Origin: Allacma fusca
Lineage: Eukaryota > Arthropoda > Collembola > Symphypleona > Sminthuridae
Length of the DNA stretch: 64,000 nucleotides
Assembly: GCA_947179485.1 (NCBI GenBank)
Contig: OX359246.1
Span: forward strand, 33,790,001-33,854,000
Direction of reading: 5' to 3'
Under the pieces are notes generated by a model. The model worked only from the letters and a program-made list of their open reading frames with translations. It searched no databases and was not told the DNA's origin. Both the position numbers and the translations under genes were made by a program. The first letter of the stretch is position 1; each line of letters starts with the position of its first letter. Below, piece by piece: positions 31,286 through 43,133 of the stretch.

Positions 31286-33647
31286 TATAGTTTTCCGAAG
31301 AAAATAGGACGAAGGATACTGAACGGTTCAAGCTGATATTCAAGATTTCGAGATTTTGATTGAAAGAATATTTTCGCTAATGCGACAAAAATGGACTGAC
31401 TAGAGAAATTCTCTCGAAGTTGATAGCGCCCGCTCAGAATTGCAAATTATTGCCAACTTTCAAAACAAATCCTGCTCATGTACATATGTACAACCAGTGT
31501 TTAGAGAATAAAGAATAGCTATTAGCTGCGAGGTCAGATAAGAAGTACACTTGGAAGAGCAAGAATTCCCATTAGTTTAGGTACATACTTTCACGCATAT
31601 TGGCTAGTACCTAATTATTTATAAACTAGCATTCACCAAGGTGGATGGGAAAAACTGGGATTGCATTGATTTGTAATTTATAAAAAACATTAAACTTAAC
31701 ATTATAACTTTGTATAATGTTTGATTATTATACGTGAAACATTCAATCTTAGCTTACAAAAATTGGTTATTTACCCATGGACCAGGATAGGGTCAAATTG
31801 TTTTTAATAATCCAGAACGCTGTTAATGCATGATAGCTACATCATTTTAATGAATTGTATGTCTGACATGTGTTGGCGGACAAAAAAGTTACTCTTAATT
31901 TCTACTTACACATCATGTTTAAAAACTAATTTTACTACCGATGCCGACCATGAGACTAGCTGGAATTTATCAGAATGAATAAACAAGAGGTCAAGCGATA
32001 ACGTACTTTGGTATGTGCACACACACATGTAAATGACGAAACCAAATCCACCCACTAAAGAAACAAGCGACAAAAACAACCATTACAACCATGCAAACCT
32101 CAAAACCTAAAACCGAAATTAATCAATTCACGTATACAAACCAGAAACAACTTAAAATGTCGTCCAGATTAAATTCAAGCAAAATTATTGTTTTTCTTCA
32201 ATTACCAACAAATCCTGGTTGCAAGTTTGTCAATTACTTCAAATCCGAATACTCCAGATCCGAACAGCTGCCTTCATCAGTACTGCATATAACGTTTAGC
32301 AATTCCCAATTCAAATCTAAAACAACACACAAGAAGAAATTCATTTCAAAACAAACATTAAAACACGAGGTCCTGCCACTGCCCCTGCCACACTCTATAC
32401 TCTGTATCCCATTACAACTACGAACACTAACATGCTCATGTAAAACGTTTCCCTTGAAAGAATCCTTTACCATTCAGTTATTACGGTTGAACAAAGTATA
32501 CCCAATACAGACACTACATATTGTGAATAATCAAAAATCAGATCTTAGCATCGTCCTTTGAAACTCCACATAATATAATTCATTCAACACACATTTTGCA
32601 CAACCATACTTCTGCTCATACCCACAAGTATAACGTACCCATCCGCATAATTAAATGCACAGTATAATTAAATATAAGTACTAAGCATTCATTTCAATAA
32701 CGAGGAAAACTGCATACATCAGAAAATCCAGCGTCACACAATCTCAACATCAATGCTCAGGATTTGGCTAATTAAATTATCACAGTCCAGAGCTTTATAT
32801 AATGACAAAAGGCTGCATAAATAAATCCCAAGCTTCTTTCCTCGGGTTTCACGTTTCACCTTCCTCCTATATATAATTATACCAAAACCGAATTAAGAAG
32901 TAATGTGAACACTCCCCACCACAAGCACAACACATAAATAATACTTCCATAATTACACACCAACAAATATACTCGACTATTTTACATGTGAAGCTGTGTG
33001 TCTTACCAGTAATTAATTGTATCCCTTTTGGTAATGATAATTCCCCTTATAAGAGTGAGTATCAGAATTTCACAACTTTACATTATGACTCAAAAGGTTT
33101 TTAGCAAATAATATCTTGACTCAGTCTTGTAACGTCAATTTGATTTAAAAATTGAACTAAAAATATCAATGATGTTGACAACAATTTATGTGCACTAATT
33201 TCCTTAAATATCTTCAAACTTCTTTGAGCCCCAGTTTCTTCTCTTGAAATCACAAATCACAAACGGGCCAAGTTCATGTCTCATGTAGAAAGATGAGCAT
33301 TCATCTGTAGAATCTTATGATGTCAACACTTGATCTCACATTTGTCCTTCAACACTTTTCCCTGTCTTGTTGTTACTGACCTATTGAGGTAGATATATTG
33401 AAACTATTTTTCAAGTTTTAGTATTTTTTCCCCGAAACTATGACAGGATTTTACTTGAGTAGTTTAGGCCTGGCTCCGTCACTTATTATTACTACATGTT
33501 TCGAGTTTGTGTAAACTTTGTGTCTCTGCGTGTGTGTCTGTGTGTGTGTGTGTGTGTGTATAGTTCAACTCTCATAGGAAAAAGGGACCCTTGAGTTTTC
33601 CCTCTCTTTGAAGGGTTCCCCACTCGCAGCAACAGGTTGAGCCGCCC

Positions 33648-33693
33648 ACGCACATTTCATTCTGAAGGCGAGCCTTCAGAATGAAATGTGCGT
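33648..33693. repeat. Palindrome with 22-bp perfect arms
   Basis: Arms ACGCACATTTCATTCTGAAGGC at 33648-33669 and the exact complement at 33672-33693 are separated by two bases. It lies 24 bases left of the larger terminal palindrome. Confidence 0.92.
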
Positions 33694-33716
33694 CTCACAG
33701 TGCCCCTATATAGCAA

Positions 33717-33786
33717 AATGTCGATCTATCACATAATCAATAAAATCTCCATGGAGATTTTATTGATTATGTGATAGATCGACATT
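33717..33786. repeat. Perfect 70-bp palindrome at the right terminus
   Basis: The sequence is self-complementary about the point between 33751 and 33752 (CC/ATGG centre). Its right arm is most of the right terminal inverted repeat; its left arm is an inverted copy of the terminal repeat lacking the outer 12 bases. The left end of the element has no such inverted copy, so the right end carries a hairpin-like terminal duplication. Confidence 0.94.
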
Positions 33787-33798
33787 CTTGCTACTACT
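33756..33798 (-). repeat. Right terminal inverted repeat (43 bp)
   Basis: Exact reverse complement of 8191-8233, ending in CTTGCTACTACT next to the AAATAG duplication. Confidence 0.95.
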
Positions 33799-33804
33799 AA
33801 ATAG
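33799..33804. other. Right target-site duplication (AAATAG)
   Basis: Exact copy of 8185-8190, immediately outside the right inverted repeat. Confidence 0.93.
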
Positions 33805-33810
33805 AACTCA

Positions 33811-35238
33811 AGTTATTTAAATGCAACTAATAGTAATTTGTGAAGGATTTTATTATTGAAGTTTTACAGCAGTTTTGACAGTGAAAAGTCAGGAAAAGGT
33901 TAATTTGATTCTTGAAAAGAGGGAGACAGTAGTACAGTTGTCCCTCCCTGCATATAGGATATCTTGTCTGGGAAACATATATAGCATATCGTGTGAAGAT
34001 ATCCTATATGTTTCACGCGTCTGGGTACATGAGCTGCGAAAATACTAATTTTCAAGAAGTTTAGAGAAATCTACTGGGAAAATGTGCAGGATTTGCTGAA
34101 TGTATTTCAACACGTTGTCTCACAGGATCCTATGATTCCCCATTGTACAAACATTCACGCAATTCCATGGGAATGATCGCACAAACAACAAAAATACATT
34201 TGCAGAGAATAATTCAATCAAAATAACCTGTATCAGACATTCATAAAACTACGTCGCTAATTGCTAATCATACATATTTTCTTCAATTCTTACGTCTTCT
34301 GCTTCTTCAGACACTTCCTACTGTCCGAGCAAATCCTACGAATCACCGACAATGCCCGCTTTCACGTACCACGTAATCTAAATTAGAAACAGCCCAAGCA
34401 ATTTAAAAACTTGTTAATAATTCCTTACCGAATTCAATTGTCGTTTTCAGTTTAAAAATTGCATTTGGTTCAACGATTGCTAAATAGGTCAGCCGCACCT
34501 TTCAACGAGACGAACTTTCGAGTTCATCGAACTGTTTCTGTTCAAGAACAGGCCGAAGGTTTTCAGGGGAAGACGACGACTTTGTGGCCACAAACGGAGT
34601 GCTTTGAAATTTTCTCCACAATGAACACAATGGTCTAGTCCATCAACGCTTTTAGGAATGGACGACTTCCATAGTAGCGATCCCAAATTAGTACCCATCA
34701 TGGGTACAAGTTTTACCCGGGGATTTGGGTACCGATACAGGTGCGTTTCAGGTACAAACGTTTTGCACCCGTCCAGTTTGGGTATAGGTTAAGATTCAGT
34801 CGATAGATACCTTAGAATTCAGGTTCAGGTGTGGGTAAAGGTACAAAAACATCTTTCGGGTAAAACCCATCAGGTGTGGTTACACATTGGGTAAATACCT
34901 GAAGCTGAACGTAAAGTACTTGACCATTCAGGTACTTTTAAGTCCTGTCAGTGTTTTCCAAATTGATGGTAGCAATTTTTAAATAGCAGAACTGTCGCCA
35001 TCTACTTGGCATATAAATCAATGATCTAAATTTCATTGCATTCATAGTCTCATAGTCTGTACTAGTACTCGAAAATTCGATCGCCAACGACGTGAGCGCG
35101 GTTTTCATCATGACAACTGTCAGCAGTTTGGGACGATTGTTGATTCCAGTATTTGTTTAATTTGCGAACAATAGCACATCGAGATAAATGTACAACATCT
35201 GAGTTACTTAAGTGTACTGGGACGTAAAAACAGCAGCT
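33811..35238. other. Intergenic, degenerate GGGTAC-type repeats
   Basis: No supported gene. At about 34695-34935, degenerate units built on GGGTAC and CAGGTAC alternate irregularly; a related stretch (TTTGGGTACAGGTAC) recurs at 36426-36440. The minus frame at 34489-34701 has two CxxC-like spots but no recognisable domain. Confidence 0.5.
33951..34010. repeat. Hairpin with 15-bp arms outside the Polinton
   Basis: CATATAGGATATCTT at 33951-33965 is complementary to 33996-34010 around a 30-base loop. The flanking GAAACATATA and TATATGTTTC add partial pairing. It lies about 150 bases beyond the element; origin unknown. Confidence 0.75.
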
Positions 35239-37014
35239 GGGGTCTATTCCACCAATCCAACTTTGCGTTTCGCACTTTGCATTTCCCGAGAAGTGCAAAG
35301 CGCGGAGTGCGAAGCGTTCCACAACAAAAATTGTCTGGCTTCGCATTCTCACAACGGAATGCAAAGTGGGCGTATACTCTTCGCAGCGAATCTGACTGAA
35401 GCAGCGACTCAATTGGACGCGTGGAGTCATAATTGCGCTCATATATTCACCCATCTCATATTTGTTATCCACTTGCTCCTTTCATGTTTCTTGTCAAAAT
35501 CCTTTAGCTTTAACTCTTCAGATTTTTGAAATTTTCAGCCGAAAGGAATTAATATTGATTAATAAAATTAATTAAAATGGCGAACAGAAAGGGGTAACGT
35601 TAATGTATTAAAATTTTAATTAATTAAAATTAAATAATAAATCGAGTGAAACACCTGAACCTACGACAGAAAGGGTCCTGTCCATGATAAGGGACATTTA
35701 AAATTATTTTTCAAAAATTAAATGTCTTAAATTAAAAATTATTAACTGTAAAGCAGTTAACTACCATAGAAGTAAATGGATGCAAAGCGTCTGATCTCTT
35801 TGCAATAGTATCTGCAAAGTTGGAGGATAATTTGCGCTAGCATTTGCGAAAGATTTTCTGGTGGAACAGAAAGTGCAAATTAATGGCTGGGAAGCTTTCG
35901 CTTCGCACTCCGCAGAATTTCCGCGCGAAGTGAAACGGTGGAACGGTCGCTTCGCACTTTTAATGCAAAGCATAGATGGGCATTTTTCTCTCCCTCTGCC
36001 CATTTGTGCGAGGGATGGAAAAAAGCCTACTCGCACTCTCCCTCGTCATCAATCGAGCGACACGTTACGAGGTGTCCTCGTCCTCGCCCTCCTGAGGTGC
36101 TACTTTTAAAATACACCCCTCTCTTTCGCACTCATGAGGGCCCTCGTTATTTTATATTACACGTAAATAAACCCCCCTACAAATTCATACAATCCCTGTG
36201 CGTTCAATTAACTTTTTCACGGACACTTGGTTAAAATATGACAACTTCAATGTGTGTCGACATACTCCCAGTTCTGAACGTAAGGAATTTTTGGATAGCT
36301 TAGAAAGTTTACAAAATTTCCTACAACCTAGCGTTCAAAACTAATTTAGAAAAAAATTGTTGTTGAAATAAACTACTGTATTCAAAATAGTGCCATTTGC
36401 AGGCGTAGGTTTTACCCCGGTATTTGGGTACAGGTACTTATTAGGTGTCCTGGTTGACATAATTGTAAAAAGTATAAAAACCTTGAAAAATTAAGTGTTT
36501 TTTCGATTTTATAAATTGCGCAAAAAATAAGTTTAAAATTCTAATTCATTGGTGAAAAGTGCCTATCTTCCTTATATTTTAATTGTAGGCATAGGAAAAA
36601 ATTTAGTATTAAAATTATAATATGTTGTAAAATACATTTTTGTCGGTCTTTGACAATAATTCTTCGGTACAATCGATTCAGTAGCTCAGAAAATGACTAT
36701 TATTGATCAAAGCTGTTTTCTACGTCTCTGGTTAGTGTCAAAATTTCTCGAATAGGAATGCCAGAAGTGGTCTATTCGATAGTTGTGGTAATGTATGTAA
36801 AAAGCATGCGATGAAGCTAAGTTATGAAGGTGCGAACTGGAATTTTTGAGATCGGGACACTGATACGGGAGATACCGGGCATTTTCGGATTTTTCAGGGA
36901 AATGGATATAACTCGGTAAGTAACCGTTAGATTTTGATGGTTCTTTCGGCAAATGAAAGGTATAAGAAATACCTAGGTCAGGTTTTGTTCTCATTTTGAA
37001 CGGCCAAAAAACAA

Positions 37015-38895
37015 ATGCTGAAATTTTTCAATTTTTATAAAATGTGTATGTTTCTGCTACAATGCTTTCATATTATTTGTTCCTGTCACTCCACACTGAA
37101 AAACAGCGATTCAAAAGTTGCTTTACATATATACTTCCGGTGTAGTACATATGAGGCACGACAAGCTTCCACGTTTAAAAAACAGTTTGGACCATTTTAC
37201 TTCCCACCACCAAAAGCAGTTGGAAGACCCTTGAGTGACCGGATCAAACTACTTGTTACGGCTTTTTACATGGATGACTTTAACAGTAGGGTTGTTGCAG
37301 GACAGCGAAAGACTATAATAGCACTTAAAGACGACGGAACTAAGGGAAGGGTTGCCAAGCGGCTCATTCTCGTCAAACTAGAAGAGTTGTACCGCGAATT
37401 TAAACACCATCACGAGGATGCAACCATCAGCATAAGCAAGTTTCAGCTTCTACGGCCACGGCAATGTATATGGCCTGGGATACGAGGCCATCATACAACC
37501 TGCGTGTGTATAATACACGAAAATTTCAAACTTTTATGTGACGTAATTGAATATACGGAGGACACTAAAACATTCTTGAACACTTACATGTGCAATCCGA
37601 CTACAGACGAATGTTATTTGGGCTTTTGTTCAGAATGCCCTTTGTAAACTGAATTAGATTAAATGCTTGTTGAAACAACAGAAGAGGATATGGTGTATAA
37701 CAAATGGCAGATGACAGATGGTGCAAAAATGCAAGAATGTCGTGAAAGTCAGGCGGACTTCATACAAAACTTTCACACAACCTGTCCGAAAATTGCATTC
37801 CACCATTTTGTGAATAATAAACAAAGTGCAGAGATAAAATCTCTTCACACCAGAATTCAAACCAAAGATAGCATAATTTGTCAGGTTAACTTTGCAATGA
37901 ACTATTCATTTGTTACAAACCGTGATATTCAAAGCTCCCACTTTAGCCCTCGGCAATGTACCGTCCATCCTTTTGTTGTCCATGGTTACGATAAACTTTT
38001 GAAGAAGGTTATGTACAAGTCATACGTAGTTGTTAGTGGTGATTTACAACATAATTCCACAGCTTTTCACGTATACCGGAAAAAGGTTCTTCCCCTCATT
38101 GAAAAGGATTTCCCATATTGCAAACATATAATTTATGTATCTGACGGCAGTGCCGCCCAGTACAAAAATTATAAAAACGTTGCTAATTTGGTTATGCATC
38201 AACAAGATTTCGGATTAAGTGCTGAGTGGCACTACACAGCAACAGCCCATGGTAAATCAACATGTGACGCAATATCGGCGGTTGGTAATCGCGAAACGCG
38301 TCTTTACAGCCTACGCCCACATCATTACCTGCAGGAAGCCCATGAAATGGTCGCATTTTGTAGCATAAATTGGAAAGATTCAGCCACTTTACACGTTTTA
38401 TTTGTTACAAATGCAGATGTACTTTCGGAGTTAGAATCACAAAAAATGAGATACAAATCTGCAAATACAGTAAGTGGAATACAACGAGCTCACTCAATTG
38501 TTCCCGTACCTAATAATCAAATACAGGTCCGTACCTTTTCCTCGTCATTGAATTATGAGGTCGTAGAAATATTTTTAAATCCACAACATCTTACAAGAGT
38601 TCCGCATTTGGGGGCTTACGTTGCTGTCGAGGTAAATCGTTTGTTTCAACTGGGTGTACTTCAAGCTTATGACACGATTACTGGAACTATGGAAATAAGT
38701 TTCATGACTAGAAACCGCAGGCTGAACAGTTTTTCGTGGCCTAACGTTTCTAAAGTTGAAAGTATTGAACTGTGTCATCTTCTAACAATTGTGGAAGCAC
38801 CATGTGCAACCACTATGAGTGGACGGATGTACAACCTTGAACCTTCAGATTTCGAAAGGGTGACGATCATTCTGCAGGAAAGACTAAGCCGTTGA
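37015..38895 (+). pseudogene. Transposase with two in-frame stop codons
   Basis: The open frames 37015-37647 and 37663-38895 are in the same frame, separated by stops at 37645-37647 and 37660-37662. The upstream part ends in a cysteine-rich motif (CNPTTDECYLGFCSECP) and the downstream part begins just after it, as in one continuous protein. The core reads YVSDGSAAQYKNYKNVANL followed by SAEWHYTATAHGKSTCDA, a pattern found in a widespread family of animal transposase-like proteins (acid residue in SDG, His-Gly-Lys motif). The 5' end lies in the inverted repeat, so the true start or an intron may be misplaced. The protein is therefore inactive unless read through. Confidence 0.78.
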
Positions 38896-39188
38896 TGTGG
38901 GCCCTGTTACTAAAATCATTTTGTTTTGAAAATAATCATACTTACTTCTTTTGTCTTGTTTCAGGCATTTTTATTAACTAATAAAATCAGATGTTACTAA
39001 TCAACTGTAGTGTAGCACGTAGACCTTCCATTACAGTAGCACAGCATAAGGTCGATTCTGCATGATTACCGTCCATCATATATAGATATGTACGCAACTT
39101 CTCCTATTGAGGGTGACTACTACTAAATATTTTCCCGTAACAGAGCCGTACTGGTGTTACTACATGTGATTGCATACTATGTAAACTA

Positions 39189-39790
39189 CAGTAAAACCTG
39201 TATATAGTGGCCGTTCATATAGTGGATTCCTGTTTATAGTGGATACATTTTACATCCCGGTCCCACCTCCTATCCTTTAACATAGGAAACTCCCTCTATA
39301 TAGTGGGTTTCTATATAGTGGAAACCTGCTCATAGTGGACTAATAATCATACCCCTTCAGCTAAAAATGCAGCTTGAAGTACCTGTATATAGTGGTCATC
39401 CAGTCAGAACGAAGGAATACAACTCGCGCGAACCCGAACCAATAACACGGCTGCTTCAATTTAACTCAATTACAGGCATTTGGACTACGTTTTTATTTTC
39501 AGAGGTTTTGTATTGTATGTATCTGTACTAAATCAAATGCTTATTTATTATGTCCATTGTATCTAAGTAATTTGTTATTAATAGTAAAATTAGTGATTAT
39601 TTTAAAAAGTAGAATAACTGATTGTCAATACCGTGTAAAAGTAAAACTTTGGTTGGTTCGTGCTGGTATACGTATATGTGTATGTATTTATATAGTGACC
39701 CCTGACCACTATATACTTATATAGTGGTCCCTGTCTATAGTGGACAAATTTTGGCGTCCCTAGGAAAACCATGATGTACAGGTTTTACTG
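39189..39790. mobile_element. pogo/Tigger-like MITE nested in the transposon
   Basis: 602 bp with ends CAGTAAAACCTGTA and TACAGGTTTTACTG, flanked by TA on both sides (39187-39188, 39791-39792). The interior is full of TATAGTGG / CCACTATA motifs, as in Tc1-mariner pogo-group non-autonomous elements. There is no transposase gene. It inserted between the transposase and the right inverted repeat of the 3.5-kb transposon, so it is the younger insertion. Confidence 0.9.
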
Positions 39791-40259
39791 TATATGCCTC
39801 GAGTAAAAAATCCATTGACTAACCTTCACTCAACACTACGGCAAGGTAGTAATTCGAGTGTATATATGTAAAGCAACTTTTGAATCGCTGTTTTTCAGTG
39901 TGGAGTGACAGGAACAAATAATATGAAAGCATTGTAGCAGAAACATACACATTTTATAAAAATTGAAAAATTTCAGCATTTGTTTTTTGGCCGTTCAAAA
40001 TGAGAACAAAACCTGACCTAGGTATTTCTTATACCTTTCATTTGCCGAAAGAACCATCAAAATCTAACGGTTACTTACCGAGTTATATCCATTTCCCTGA
40101 AAAATCCGAAAATGCCCGGTATCTCCCGTATCAGTGTCCCGATCTCAAAAATTCCAGTTCGCACCTTCATAACTTAGCTTCATCGCATGCTTTTTACATA
40201 CATTACCACAACTATCGAATAGACCACTTCTGGCATTCCTAATCAAGAAATTTTGACAC

Positions 40260-40970
40260 TTAACAAATATAACAAACACCACAAATCAAATATAAAGCTC
40301 AGGTAGAGGCCTTGTTTACAAATGACCATGTTTCCCCGACATCCTAAAATGAAATTTTTTCCGGGGGGTTAAATATGGGAAATTTTAACGTAAAAATGAG
40401 GACCTTTTACTTTTAAAAATTAAAACTGGTGTTTTTGCGCTGGACCATAAACCATGTACCTAAGACGTTATGGAGTTGGGCTTGCTACTGAACAATACAT
40501 GTTTGATTTTTTCATAACGATTAAGGTAAGATGAGGTCATGAGGGCTTACCTGTGTACTCGGCCTCCCTCTCTTTCATTCCTCTCCCTCATGTTCATGAA
40601 GGCGCCTAAAATCAACGTGTACTCGCCATCACCCTCGCAGTTTGTTAGGGCGAGGACTAGGGAGAGGGCGAGGCATCCCTCAATCCCTCGTGAGGGTGCC
40701 CATGTATGGTGCAAAGTGCGGAGTGCAAAGCGCAAAGTTAGATTGGTGGAATAGGCCCCGTTGAGTGGTAGCTTGAACTTATAATATTTCTGCTCTCCTC
40801 TGCACTTTCCCAAGAAAGCAAGTTCATCATTACAGTGCTGCTTACTGTACTCGATGGCAACAAGGTACATAAATCAGAAACAGTTCTAAATGTTCGTCAT
40901 ACATGATGCGTTTATACAAGTATTTAATAAACAACAGTTACATTTTATTGTAAGCAGTTTTGCAGCCCTG
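40260..40970. other. Spacer with low-complexity and repeat remnants
   Basis: Contains CCCTC-rich low-complexity sequence at 40560-40700 and the right end of the candidate 5.5-kb element. No gene supported. Confidence 0.5.
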
Positions 40971-42009
40971 GGGAGTTACGAGAAAACTCCGCCGGGGATT
41001 TTTACGCGGAGTTATTTACGCAGAGAAAACTCCGCGGGAGATTATTACGCCCAGGTGGAGATTATTACGCGGAGATTCTTACGCCACTTGAGAGAAATTT
41101 ACGCGGAGAAAATTCCTTCGGAGATTATTAATATTTTCAGTAGAATATTGTGAGACACTACCAGTACGAATTTCGCCAGTCTTTAAATTCATAATGCCAA
41201 AAATAATGATTGGGTACCACTATAAATAAATGTCATGAAGATGAGATTGCCAAAGATGAGATGACTTCAACAAATTAAATTTTAGCCCTGGGCTGCATTT
41301 ATCGACTCTTTACTTTCTATACATATTGTCATTGATTAAAGCAAATCAATAAAGGCGGTACAACGCTGACAAATGCATGAAACCCGCATAGCAGATTCTT
41401 AATAAATAAAATTCTTTGCCACTCTTCCCAGCAGCATAATCCACAATATCTTCCTCTAGTGCTTTATGGATGATGTCATTATGTGTTAATGTTACTGTAT
41501 GTTACCAAGTGCATTTTATGACTACTGTTTTGAAAAAAAAACACTTCTATAAGAATAAAATTCATGTGTTACAGATAATAATTACTCCGCGTAAAACTCT
41601 CCTGCCCCGCTTGGAAATCGTGTGCACAATTGTGAGCAAACTGGGTTTTCCATGAATTCCGTGCACAATTGTGTATACATATTTCGTTTAAGTTATTTTG
41701 TGCACAATGATGCACAACTCAATCGTTACCATACTTTGAAATGATTTTCAAATTTCACTGAAATTCTATGAACTGCCGACAATAATTTTTATGTAACGTA
41801 AATTTATTCATTATTAAAGATATTCTATTGAATAGCTAACAATAATTAATTAACTTATATCAAATACGATCATTCAAGTTCTACAGTGTTAGGAACTCTA
41901 ATTAAATATTTCAGATAATTTTCAGTGGTACAACAGGTAATAAATTTTTGCCTAGACAATTTAGACAGGATTACAATTGACCAACGTTCGTCAACATGCG
42001 TAACTGTTG

Positions 42010-43133
42010 TTAGATACGAATTGAGTGAATTTGCAATCCCATGTATGCGCTGAGCAACTGCCACTCCGAAAAATCGAATTCTTGAAGTCCAAGTGTCTTA
42101 TAACTCTCGCCATCGCAAATATCTTGTTGGAATACTTGGTGATTTGCATTTCTCTTCAATAAATTGCGATACAAACACGCTGAAACTTCTTCAGACTGCA
42201 GTAAACTGTTGATCATGTACCGAATATCAAACGTAATGAAGTAGCTTCCGCTCCGCAACATAGACTCATTACTTAATTCCGTACGACAGGATTCGCATTC
42301 TAAATAGTTTTCTTGTTTTTCTTCTCCTATTAAGGATTGGCACTTTGGGCAAATAAATTGTGTTTTGCAATTATTCATGTTGACACTAATTTCTTTTTTA
42401 AGTAAAAAGTGGCTGCTGGGAATATCTCGATCTTCCGGAGACAAGAGTTGCAGTAATGTCAATAAATCCTCCGTTGCTGACTTTGTCAAGCCGTGCTTTA
42501 TCACATAAGCATTAATCAGGAGAATCTTTTCTTGCCTATTTAAACTTGAACCATGTTCCTAAAATTCACATCTGTATTAAAAAGCAGTTATATAATGCGT
42601 AATTTAAAATAAGTAGACTGTATTAGAGTTAAATTTTACATTTGGCTCTTGGGATTGCCTGTCCTGTAACCAATCTTCACAAAGTTCATGACCGCCACCA
42701 TTGACATCGCTCAAAGTTATCTCCTGTCAATATAAATGTGAAATCGTAAAAATATGAAATACAATTGCCCAAGTATATTTTAATTTTGAAAAATTTATTT
42801 CCAAATTGTTTTTGTGATGTTGAAAATTAAAGTAAAATTTATTTTTTAACATTTATAGAATTATTACAATTGGAATTGCATCTTCATGATGATTTGTAGT
42901 AAGGGGAAACTCTAAAATAAAGTTAATTGCATCCCCACTTAATCCACCTTGTCTCACCTGCTGGTATTTAACAATTAATTGTAAAATGATTGCTTCAACG
43001 CTATTAACATAAATAATAATATTAAAAATTAAAAATCATAACAATAGTTCAGAGTTACCTTTAATAACCTATGCCTGGACCGTCGTGGAATATTGCTGAC
43101 TGGAGATGATTTGAGTTTTCTTTGCTTTGGCAT
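42010..43133 (-). CDS. Transposase-like fragment (N-terminal region only)
   Basis: Four exons, 43059-43133, 42868-42957, 42640-42723 and 42010-42558, join in phase 0 to about 265 aa. The last exon has the layout of a transposase-associated family common in insects: EKILLINAYVIKHGLTKSATEDLL, a CPKC...CESC zinc-ribbon-like pair, and FDIRYMINSLL then DICDGESY. In full-length relatives a long catalytic region would follow, but here the frame ends 30 residues later with unrelated sequence. It is probably a truncated, non-functional transposase. Divergent from the neighbouring BEN-like gene. Confidence 0.65.

Larger units (their letters stand above)
29702..33647. other. Repeat-rich right arm of the Polinton without supported genes
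   Basis: About 4 kb between the RING gene and the terminal palindromes. It contains a tandem 240-bp direct duplication, an imperfect inverted repeat at 30778-31060, a CATA microsatellite at 31210-31285, a C-rich/G-poor tract at about 32040-33000 and a GT run at 33533-33560. The open frame at 32091-32561 (plus) is low-complexity and has no family resemblance. No polymerase, capsid or other Polinton gene resides here. Confidence 0.6.
8191..33798 (+). mobile_element. Complete Polinton/Maverick (adintovirus-like) element, 25.6 kb
   Basis: The element is bounded by identical 43-bp inverted repeats starting AG and by an AAATAG target duplication. It carries the full Polinton core: packaging ATPase, integrase, penton candidate, MCP, adenain-like protease and family B DNA polymerase, plus a PIF1-type helicase. 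No core reading frame is broken, so the copy looks young or selected. Accessory genes are a BIR protein, a RING protein with SUMO-interaction-like motifs, two small membrane proteins and two unrecognised genes. Polintons self-synthesise using their polymerase and integrase, and the capsid genes imply virion formation (inference from the family). Many genes here have short introns, which implies nuclear transcription and splicing. The 43-bp terminal repeats are short for the group, which often has hundreds of bp. Confidence 0.95.
36735..40259 (+). mobile_element. DNA transposon with 400-bp terminal inverted repeats, TTA target duplication
   Basis: The left arm 36735-37134 and right arm 39860-40259 are complementary over about 400 bp with few mismatches. 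The ends read GTGTCAAAATTTCT...AGAAATTTTGACAC. TTA lies directly outside both ends (36732-36734, 40260-40262), a candidate 3-bp duplication. The interior holds a broken transposase gene and a nested pogo-like MITE. I cannot assign the superfamily with confidence. Confidence 0.85.
35239..40759. mobile_element. Candidate older DNA transposon bounded by GGGGyCTATTCCACC inverted ends
   Basis: GGGGTCTATTCCACCAATCC at 35239 and its near-exact complement ending at 40759 match in 27 of 29 bases (to TTTGCG), about 5.5 kb apart. Subterminal sequence on both sides is full of GCGAAGTGCAAAG-type motifs (35270-35400, 35880-35960, 40710-40735). I see no surviving gene of this element other than the nested transposon. 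No clear target duplication was found, so the boundaries are provisional. Confidence 0.5.

Noticed and set aside
32091..32561. 156-aa plus-strand open frame in the right arm of the Polinton
   Set aside because: Lies in a G-poor tract where stop codons are depleted; low complexity, no family resemblance.
34695..36450. GGGTAC-type sequence at both places as possible LTRs
   Set aside because: Similarity is short and built on degenerate short units; no primer-binding site, polypurine tract or gag-pol frame between them.
36707..36994. Minus-strand open frame repeated at 40000-40242
   Set aside because: Both copies lie within the 400-bp inverted repeats of the transposon, so the identity reflects the repeat, not a gene family.
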